Below are positions 6,626-12,173 of a DNA stretch of 12,173 bases, one piece after another. The notes beneath the pieces are model-generated. The model did not search any database and was not told the DNA's origin. It saw only the letters and a program-made list of their open reading frames with translations. Position 1 is the stretch's first letter; the number at the start of each line of letters is the position of its first letter. Source of the DNA: Stramenopiles sp. TOSAG23-2 (Eukaryota > Sar); NCBI GenBank assembly GCA_900128395.1, contig LT649872.1:1-12173 (forward strand). The letters are read 5' to 3'. The position numbers and the translations under genes are program-made.

Positions 6626-8389
6626 ATGAATGTAACGGATGATGATTTACAACGAGCGATCGAGGAATCTATGAGAGCAGAAAATAGACGTCGTGAACAA
6701 AGTTTTTCAACTCCTGGTTTAAATGATTCTGTTGATGATGCATTGATGGCAAAAGCATTGGAGGAATCATTAGCAATGGAAGGTCATAGAATGGGAGCAG
6801 CTAAGACAAGTAATGAAGAAGATAAATTTTTGAAATTGGCAATAGAACAATCTAGGCGTGAAAGTGAACAAAATGACAACAACAATAGCGGTTCTTCCTC
6901 AAAAACATCATCCACTACGAGGACATCGACCAATAACAATAGGTCCTATGCATCTGCCGTCGGTAGAAATCAAAATAATAATAGTAATAATAATAGTAGT
7001 AATAAATCAAACGTTCGAAAACGTGACCAATTATTGCCACCACCAGATGATGATGAGGATCCATTATTAATGGCAGCAATACAAGCATCTATGACTCAAG
7101 ATCAACAAGAATTAGCAAGGAAATCAAAGGCGGAAAATAGGAAAGCAAAAAAGAAAATGAAAAAAAATGAAAGAAGAAGATCAGGTAGTGGTAATAAGAG
7201 TTACAATACTGATTTCAATTTTCCGACGAATCCAAATCCAACTAATTTTGAAAGACGTCGAATGTCAAATAATAATAAAAAACATAGCAATGGTAGTAGA
7301 AGTAACAATGATTTTGTGGATCTTACATCTGGGGAAGGTGGCAGTAGTAGCAACAAAAAATCATCATCATCATCATTTGCAGAACAAGTAAGTTCTTTAA
7401 GAAATATGAAAGTAAAAGAGATGAAGGATGAATTGAGAAGGTTAAAAGTGCCATTTTCAGATTGTATTACTCGCCAAGATCTTGAAAGTCGATTAGTTTT
7501 AGCTAGAGATGCGATGGGTGATGATTATAATTCCACAGGTTCTTCTTATCGAAATAAACGACGTGGCAATAGTTTTTCCAGTTTGGATGGTGGTAGCGGC
7601 AGCAGTAGTGGGGGCGGATCCGTTAAGAGTAAAACTAGCCGGAAACCAAAAGTAGATCCGAAATTTTTAGAAGAAGCTCAACAAGCTGCTGAATTAGTTG
7701 AACGTGAAGATTTATTATCTGTTTTGCCAAATGAAATACGAAATAAAGCAGAGGTATTATATGCGGAAGCAATGGAACAATATAGGCGTATTTTCAGCAC
7801 TAGGAATGGTAGTAGATTAGTTAAAAAGCCGCATATTCGTGATTGTATTAGCAAAGCCAGATATCAAGTTCAAAACGAACAAAGAGCGCGTATGGATGAA
7901 GCTAGAAGAAAGCAAAAAGAGGAAGAGAAAAGAATACAAGAAGTGGTAGAACAAGCGGAACGCGAAGAACAATTGAGTGCATTACCGGATAATGTACGTA
8001 TTGAAGCTGAGATGTTATTTGCTAATATGATGTCTGAATTTCAACAAGTTGGTGGAAGAATGCCTAGAATGGATTATGCTATATCAATAGCTACAGATAA
8101 GGTTAAAGAACAACAACGGTCGCGTGAGGAAGAATTGAGGAAGATTGAGGAGGAAAAAGTAGCAGAAGAACGAAGAATTAAAGAAGCAGAAGAAGCAAAA
8201 ATTCAAGCTCAAAAGGAAGCAGAGGAGAAAGTAATCCAAGCACGTAATAATGAATCTAGATCAGCAAGAGCAGCAAGATTTGCAGCTGCATATGAGAAAA
8301 GAATGGCTGCTAGTAAAAACAATGGTGGTGGTAGCGGTAATAGTAAAAACGATGAAAATAATCAAGAACAAATTAGCAAGAGGAAGTAA
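6626..8389 (+). CDS. Four-UIM protein with SIM-like motif, SAP-like domain and duplicated helical module
   Basis: A 587-residue probable ubiquitin receptor. Four ubiquitin-interacting motifs are seen, each with an acidic lead, the Ala and the Ser of the consensus: Ala11/Ser15, Ala44/Ser48, Ala72/Ser76 and Ala151/Ser155. A basic linker (about 164-186) follows. DFVDLTSGE at 229-237 matches a SUMO-interaction motif followed by an acidic residue. Residues 258-293 resemble a SAP-like DNA-binding helix-extended-helix. Then come two related modules at about 356-419 and 442-497 sharing ERE-x2-LS-x-LP and AE-x-L-(Y/F)-A-x2-M, each followed by a charged coiled coil; the tail is Ala/Lys/Arg-rich. Linkers are Asn/Ser-rich. 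The order suggests recognition of ubiquitin- and perhaps SUMO-marked chromatin proteins, comparable in logic to RAP80; that comparison is inference. The duplicated module matches no family I recognise. Start chosen as the first ATG, in ATAAACATGAAT. Confidence 0.9.
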   Translation: MNVTDDDLQRAIEESMRAENRRREQSFSTPGLNDSVDDALMAKALEESLAMEGHRMGAAKTSNEEDKFLKLAIEQSRRESEQNDNNNSGSSSKTSSTTRTSTNNNRSYASAVGRNQNNNSNNNSSNKSNVRKRDQLLPPPDDDEDPLLMAAIQASMTQDQQELARKSKAENRKAKKKMKKNERRRSGSGNKSYNTDFNFPTNPNPTNFERRRMSNNNKKHSNGSRSNNDFVDLTSGEGGSSSNKKSSSSSFAEQVSSLRNMKVKEMKDELRRLKVPFSDCITRQDLESRLVLARDAMGDDYNSTGSSYRNKRRGNSFSSLDGGSGSSSGGGSVKSKTSRKPKVDPKFLEEAQQAAELVEREDLLSVLPNEIRNKAEVLYAEAMEQYRRIFSTRNGSRLVKKPHIRDCISKARYQVQNEQRARMDEARRKQKEEEKRIQEVVEQAEREEQLSALPDNVRIEAEMLFANMMSEFQQVGGRMPRMDYAISIATDKVKEQQRSREEELRKIEEEKVAEERRIKEAEEAKIQAQKEAEEKVIQARNNESRSARAARFAAAYEKRMAASKNNGGGSGNSKNDENNQEQISKRK

Positions 8390-8775
8390 CATTAAGATAT
8401 ATATATATACATGTAGTATATAATATCATATGATATATCTATGTATGGGATGTATTTTTACGTACGCGTACAAAGAGTAATAAAAGAGAGATTATAATGG
8501 CGTGTGTGTGGTGTGTATAAAACTATTTTGTGTGATATAATATGCACTGTTTTATATTATAATAGGCAATATAATAATAACAATAATAACATACCAGGTA
8601 TAATAACAAATAATAATTTTTTTTATCGTATCTCATATATGTATACTACTGTACCAAGTAATACTACACCGTGTTTTTTTAATTACAAACTACGAATACA
8701 CTAGAACAAATACATAATACGCGCGAATACACCTTCTCGCCACCGCACACATTTGCATTCATAAGAGCAACCCTT
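8390..8775. other. Convergent 3' spacer between UIM-protein and ankyrin genes
   Basis: No gene seen. It carries TA-rich repeats, the 14-base palindrome ATATCATATGATAT at 8423-8436 (with AGATATAT and ATATATCT flanks that could extend a hairpin), and AATAAA at 8479-8484, a likely polyadenylation signal for the UIM gene about 90 bases after its stop. A 66-codon frame at 8504-8704 opens with GTG and is low-complexity. Confidence 0.55.
8479..8484 (+). terminator. Possible polyadenylation signal of the UIM-protein gene
   Basis: AATAAA about 90 bases after the stop codon. Motif and position only. Confidence 0.35.
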
Positions 8776-9507
8776 TTATGGACTACCTGCTATACCTTTA
8801 TTTCGATAATAATCTTCAAATGCATTTACACAATTAATATTATTAAATGTATATGCTACATCTAACGCAGTACGTCCAATATGATCTTTACACCAATAAT
8901 TTGCATTATGTCTCAATAAATATTTCACCAATTTATCATTATTATATTTACATGAAAGATGTAGCGGAGTATCTTTATTTTGTTTTGTTTTACTATTTAT
9001 CAATTTATTTTTTTCATATTTACTTATACAATGGTTTAATAAACATGATACAATTTCCACATTATTTGTGAAATGCCCACAAATGGTATGCAAACAATTA
9101 TATTCATCATATTTTACGATTTTTTGCCCTTTTTTTATATATTCTATTTTATGCACACGAATAGTATCTTTAAATATGTTAACAACATTGTCTTTATTAT
9201 TTAAACTTAATAACACTTCGAGTAATTCGATATTTCCAGTTTGAGCGGCTAGATGCAGCAAAGTTTTGCCATCTTCACTTATAATTTCATGTATATTTCC
9301 ACCAGCATTTAATAATACTTTTATAGTCTCGATTTCATTCTCCTCAAATGCTTGTTTTAATAATAATTTGGGTATATTTTCTTTTGGGCCGTGCTTTTCT
9401 TCAATTGTTTTTAATTCCCTTTCTATTTCTAATTCTTTTTTCCGACGACCTATTACAATTCTTCGCTTCTGCCGGAACAATTTCAATGTTCTTAATTTAG
9501 TATGCAT
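8776..9507 (-). CDS. Ankyrin-repeat protein
   Basis: A 243-residue protein, likely a soluble protein-protein interaction scaffold. The first ~40 residues are strongly basic and helical. About four to five ankyrin repeats follow: a weak one near 45-75; a clear one at about 79-103 (DGKTLLHLAAQTGN, then LLEVLL); a diverged one at about 135-160 (CLHTICGHF, then IVSCLLNH); a clear one at about 178-205 (DTPLHLSCKYNN, then LVKYLLRH); and a capping repeat at about 210-232 (GRTALDVAY). Between the second and third lies an insert of roughly 30 residues rich in Lys and Ile. No enzyme domain is present, so partners are unknown. It faces the UIM gene and shares a ~400-base upstream spacer with the transporter. 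The Met at 9507 is the first in frame. Confidence 0.85.
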   Translation of the reverse strand: MHTKLRTLKLFRQKRRIVIGRRKKELEIERELKTIEEKHGPKENIPKLLLKQAFEENEIETIKVLLNAGGNIHEIISEDGKTLLHLAAQTGNIELLEVLLSLNNKDNVVNIFKDTIRVHKIEYIKKGQKIVKYDEYNCLHTICGHFTNNVEIVSCLLNHCISKYEKNKLINSKTKQNKDTPLHLSCKYNNDKLVKYLLRHNANYWCKDHIGRTALDVAYTFNNINCVNAFEDYYRNKGIAGSP

Positions 9508-9907
9508 TTCTTGTTCTAATTATAACATATAACAACCGATGCTAATATATGTGTATTACATATTATCTGAAGTATCTATGTCACCACGTGGATAGTTTTA
9601 TATATATATGCAGAGGTAGAATGGTAATTTTATAATGTGGTGTTTGCTGCTGGTGTTAGTTGTGTTAGTAGTGTGGTGGTTTTGATTAATATTAGTATTA
9701 ATAATAGTAGTACGAAGTACAGTAATAATATAATAGTCATTCAAAAATTTTTCGCGATGGTCCCCTTAAAAGAAAAATGCTGTCGTCATCAGTCCACCAG
9801 TCCACCTTTTCGTCGAGAGAAGAAGAGGTTTCTCTATACACATACAAAAGTAGAAAAAGAGAAAATATTTATATAACAAATTGCAACACCATCACACTCA
9901 TGTTGCC
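9508..9907. promoter_or_regulatory. Divergent promoter region between ankyrin and transporter genes
   Basis: About 400 bases with starts leaving in both directions. It holds the G-box described separately and a TATATATATG run near 9600-9610. On the plus strand it has a G/T-rich stretch at about 9635-9685 and A-rich leaders next to each gene. A 79-codon frame at 9637-9876 looks like leader sequence, with biased low-complexity composition. Confidence 0.5.
9585..9590. promoter_or_regulatory. G-box (CACGTG) in the ankyrin/transporter divergent spacer
   Basis: Palindromic ACGT-core site, within the nonamer CACCACGTG also found at 131-139. It lies about 80 bases before the ankyrin start and about 320 before the transporter start. 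Binding by a bZIP or bHLH factor is inferred. Confidence 0.3.
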
Positions 9908-11188
9908 ATGGTAGAAGAAGAAAAACAAAAAGATGATGACGACGTTCCACCAATATCTATGAAAACATTATTTATTAAAGTTTTTCTTCCATTTTTTTTC
10001 ATTTGCTTAACATATCATGGAAATTTAATTTTATATCCAATTTTTCTCCGAAAAATGTTTAATGCGTCTGACAGTTTTATCGGTTTAGCGGCGACAGTAG
10101 GAAATGTAGGAGATTTATGTAGTTCTATCCCAGTTGGAAAGTTTATAGCAAGTTATGGAACCCGTCAGGCAGAATTGATGGCAACAACTTTGGTGGTATT
10201 AGCATATGTATTTTTTTCTATCCCTTCAGCCGTGGAATTAACGTGCGTATATAATTTTGTTCTTTGTGCTGGTTTTAACTGTTTTTTCCTTGCGCAACAT
10301 ACATTTTTAACCGCAAATGTACCAAAACATATTTCGGGGCGAGTTTTTGCATTCACTGGTGGTACGTGGCAAGTCTCTGGTATAATAGGAGCGTTAATGA
10401 TTGCATTATTTGTACATTTATCTGGTTTATATATGTCGTTTTTATTATTATGCCCAATAGTATTGACTACGATGACAATACAATATTTTTTCTTCCATGA
10501 TGAAATAAATACTGGGACGAAATCGAAAATCACAAGTAAGGAGGATGATGGGAGGAAAAAAGAAGAAGATGTAGCTACAACATCAATGGAATCTATAAAT
10601 GTTGAAATAAGGACAAAACAAATAGAGATTATCTATGATTTTAGAAAGGAACTTTGTGCTTTAGGTGGTTATGGTGTATTACTTATGCTTTGTAGATTTG
10701 GACGAATTGTGTTGATACCCTTAACAGGAATGGCAATTGGTCTATCAGTAACAAACATTGCAATTGTTACAGCTGCATCATTTTTCTGTGCATCACTTGT
10801 TTTCCCACTATCAGGTTATGTAATGGATAAATATGGAAGAAAGGTAAATTGCATTTTAACACCTTCAGTGATGGCATGTGGTTTTGGAATAATGATATTT
10901 GCAAAAGATTTCACTGCGTTATTGATAGCATGTATTGTAATCGGCTTTGGTAATGGTATGAGTACTGGCTTAATCATGGCGTTAGGTGGTGATTACGCAC
11001 CAAATGATGAGCGTCGTGGGCCATTTTTAAGCATTTTTAAATTGGTATTTGGCACTGGTCAATTGATTGGACCAGTTTTTGCAGGCGTTGTATCGGATCT
11101 ATTTGGAGTATCTGGTGGTGCAATTGCATTAACGATATGTTGTTGTCTGAATGCTCTATGGGGTATAGTTTTTGTTAAAACAAAGTGA
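9908..11188 (+). CDS. Major facilitator superfamily transporter
   Basis: A 426-residue integral membrane protein, probably a proton-coupled or facilitative small-molecule transporter. The start at 9908 is the first ATG in frame, in GCCATGG; the frame is open upstream to 9881 without an ATG. About twelve hydrophobic helices are visible in two sets of six, separated by a hydrophilic loop at about 198-249 rich in Lys, Glu and Asp. MFS motif A appears in the expected places: a weak copy GKFIASYGTRQ at 77-87 between helices 2 and 3, and a good copy GYVMDKYGRK at 303-312 between helices 8 and 9. The short acidic N-terminus lacks a signal peptide. General resemblance is to MFS_1 drug/tetracycline-type carriers, but no substrate motif is recognisable. 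It diverges from the ankyrin gene and ends in TGA. Confidence 0.9.
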   Translation: MVEEEKQKDDDDVPPISMKTLFIKVFLPFFFICLTYHGNLILYPIFLRKMFNASDSFIGLAATVGNVGDLCSSIPVGKFIASYGTRQAELMATTLVVLAYVFFSIPSAVELTCVYNFVLCAGFNCFFLAQHTFLTANVPKHISGRVFAFTGGTWQVSGIIGALMIALFVHLSGLYMSFLLLCPIVLTTMTIQYFFFHDEINTGTKSKITSKEDDGRKKEEDVATTSMESINVEIRTKQIEIIYDFRKELCALGGYGVLLMLCRFGRIVLIPLTGMAIGLSVTNIAIVTAASFFCASLVFPLSGYVMDKYGRKVNCILTPSVMACGFGIMIFAKDFTALLIACIVIGFGNGMSTGLIMALGGDYAPNDERRGPFLSIFKLVFGTGQLIGPVFAGVVSDLFGVSGGAIALTICCCLNALWGIVFVKTK

Positions 11189-11503
11189 AAATATTTTTTT
11201 ATCATACTACAGGTAATACAGTTAGAACAGTATAAAAAAGGAGATCTTATTGTATAGTTAAGAATCACATTCCTTAATTTCCTTAATTTTAAACTTCTCC
11301 TTAAATCTATAAGCTTGATCCGATAATAAAAAATTAAACGATGATGATATCCTCAAAAAAAAAAAGTAAAAGGTGCTGCAAAGTAAAATAAAAAGTTAAA
11401 AAAAAAGTGCTATTTATTTTACCTGGTATATACCAAGTACTACTCCATCATTTACATATATATAATATTATATATTATAATGAACATTTTCGTATATATA
11501 TGC
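11189..11503. other. Convergent 3' spacer between transporter and small minus-strand gene
   Basis: No gene seen. It contains AATAAA at 11325-11330 (plus strand, about 137 bases after the transporter stop) and TTTATT at 11413-11418 (AATAAA on the minus strand, about 85 bases after the small gene's stop), both possible polyadenylation signals. A repeated CCTTAATTT lies near 11272-11290, and a perfect 12-base palindrome TGGTATATACCA at 11424-11435. Confidence 0.5.
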
Positions 11504-11737
11504 TTAAGCATCGGTTGTTGGACATATAGTCCAATCAAATGTTTTACATGCATTGATGAATAAATCTAACATTGCTGGTCCATATGTAATTCTACCACCA
11601 TTAATTACATCAATCATTGCTTTTTTCTCCTCTTCCCCTATCCTATTATTAGAAACCATGGTATATTTCGTCGCACCATTGGAAGTATAATTATCATCAT
11701 TCATTTCATATGCATTTTCAATTACATTAGATGACAT
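11504..11737 (-). CDS. Small hypothetical protein resembling the start of a DegT-type aminotransferase
   Basis: A 77-residue frame starting with Met at 11737 and ending in TAA. Codon use looks genuine and the peptide is not low-complexity. Residues about 33-62 (NRIGEEEKKAMIDVINGG, then RITYGPAMLDLF) resemble the N-terminal segment of DegT/DnrJ/EryC1/StrS aminotransferases, which typically read IGEEE, then a helix, a turn with G, and T-x-GP. The rest of that ~370-residue enzyme is absent: the downstream sequence is non-coding spacer, with no pyridoxal-phosphate lysine region. It is therefore a small protein with a chance likeness, a decayed fragment, or a first exon whose partner I cannot find. 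No signal peptide or membrane helix is seen. Confidence 0.5.
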   Translation of the reverse strand: MSSNVIENAYEMNDDNYTSNGATKYTMVSNNRIGEEEKKAMIDVINGGRITYGPAMLDLFINACKTFDWTICPTTDA

Positions 11738-11761
11738 CTCTCTCTATATATATATATATAT
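11738..11761. repeat. CT then TA dinucleotide repeat
   Basis: Four CT units followed directly by a TA run, immediately upstream of the small minus-strand gene's start codon. On that strand it is a TA tract then an AG-rich leader. Confidence 0.9.
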
Positions 11762-11841
11762 GGTCTTTCTCGTATTCTTAAAAATCAATCTAAGAAGACT
11801 ATATACAGTGTTGTAACATATGTCATACATACATACAAGCG

Positions 11842-12173
11842 ATGGTACATATAATATATATATTTTCAGGAATAATATATAATACATTTATATGCGATCC
11901 CATTGGCGTACGTTCGCATGCCATACACGCTGATGGTATGTCCATCGTAAAATTTTGGAATATCTCAATTTTGGTACATAGCTGATTTGATGGACAATTT
12001 CGCAGTTTACATTATAATGAAAATATTTCCACACATGTATTAAATTCTAATTTTATATATAATGGTCTTGTACCAATATTAAATGTTGACAAATGTGATC
12101 TTCAGTATACCTTTTGTGATGGAAGTCATGCTATATCGTTTGAAACATTAAATCCAAAAGAAAATGAGATACG
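11842..12173 (+). CDS. Partial, interrupted hypothetical reading frame at the right edge
   Basis: One frame carries protein-like sequence from about 11842 (ATG) to the window end, broken by a single TGA at 11983-11985. Before the stop it includes NTFICDPIGVRSHAIHADG; after it the frame stays open for 62 codons and includes YNGLVPILNVDKCDLQYTF. The pattern C-D-(gap)-S-H-A-I occurs on both sides (CDPIGVRSHAI and CDGSHAI). Options: a decayed gene; a short intron removing the TGA; or two separate parts. With the acceptor TTTCGCAG ending at 12005, a GTAAAA donor at 11947 would make a 59-base intron, but the upstream exon would then be read in another frame (MPYTLMVCPS). A TTTTCAG at 11863-11869 could be another acceptor. 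I recognise no family. Confidence 0.35.

Noticed and set aside
8504-8704. 66-codon plus-strand frame
   Set aside because: Starts with GTG, has Asn-run low-complexity content, and lies in the 3' region of two convergent genes.
9266-9532. 88-codon plus-strand frame opposite the ankyrin gene
   Set aside because: Shadow of the ankyrin coding sequence, whose repeats are clear on the minus strand.
9637-9876. 79-codon frame before the transporter
   Set aside because: Opens in a G/T-rich low-complexity stretch and has no domain; better explained as transporter leader.
9881-9907. Upstream extension of the transporter start
   Set aside because: The frame is open but begins with TTG and has no ATG before 9908, which has a strong GCCATGG context.
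11376-11422. Possible 47-base minus-strand intron (GTAAAA donor, TTTGCAG acceptor) after the small gene
   Set aside because: Splice-like sites are good, but it lies after the stop, is very short, and the putative next exon has no coding character.
1-12173. tRNA or rRNA genes, CRISPR arrays, transposases, viral genes
   Set aside because: Scanned by eye for tRNA T-loop patterns, regular direct-repeat/spacer arrays and recognisable transposase or capsid motifs; none seen.

Overview
The window looks like nuclear DNA of an AT-rich microbial eukaryote. Coding regions are separated by several hundred bases of low-complexity, TA-rich spacer. Genes alternate strand, each has its own A-rich leader and an AATAAA-type signal downstream, and none needs an intron. 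The proteins carry eukaryotic features: a bZIP domain, ubiquitin-interacting motifs, a SAP-like domain, polyglutamine and Asn/Ser-rich linkers. I favour a stramenopile alga such as a diatom, but no single gene proves this. Both TAA and TGA end clearly coding frames, so the standard code appears to apply.

Layout, left to right: a bZIP transcription factor (+, 438-1835); a long AT-rich spacer with a structured GC-richer patch; a membrane-anchored short-chain dehydrogenase (+, 2552-3790); a histone-deacetylase-family amidohydrolase of bacterial type with a probable organelle presequence (-, 4300-5550), convergent with the dehydrogenase; a ~1.1 kb divergent spacer; a protein with four UIMs, a SUMO-interaction-like motif and a SAP-like domain (+, 6626-8389); an ankyrin-repeat protein (-, 8776-9507); an MFS transporter (+, 9908-11188) divergent from it; a 77-residue protein resembling the start of a DegT-type aminotransferase (-, 11504-11737); and an interrupted, unidentified reading frame leaving the right edge (+).

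Nothing indicates an operon or a single pathway. It reads as ordinary nuclear gene neighbourhood with mixed functions: transcription, chromatin/ubiquitin signalling, redox metabolism and transport. The items most worth following are the UIM/SIM/SAP protein with its unfamiliar duplicated ~60-residue module, the double basic-region bZIP protein, the organelle-directed deacetylase, and the two places where coding-like sequence continues in frame past a TGA (after 1835 and across 11983-11985).
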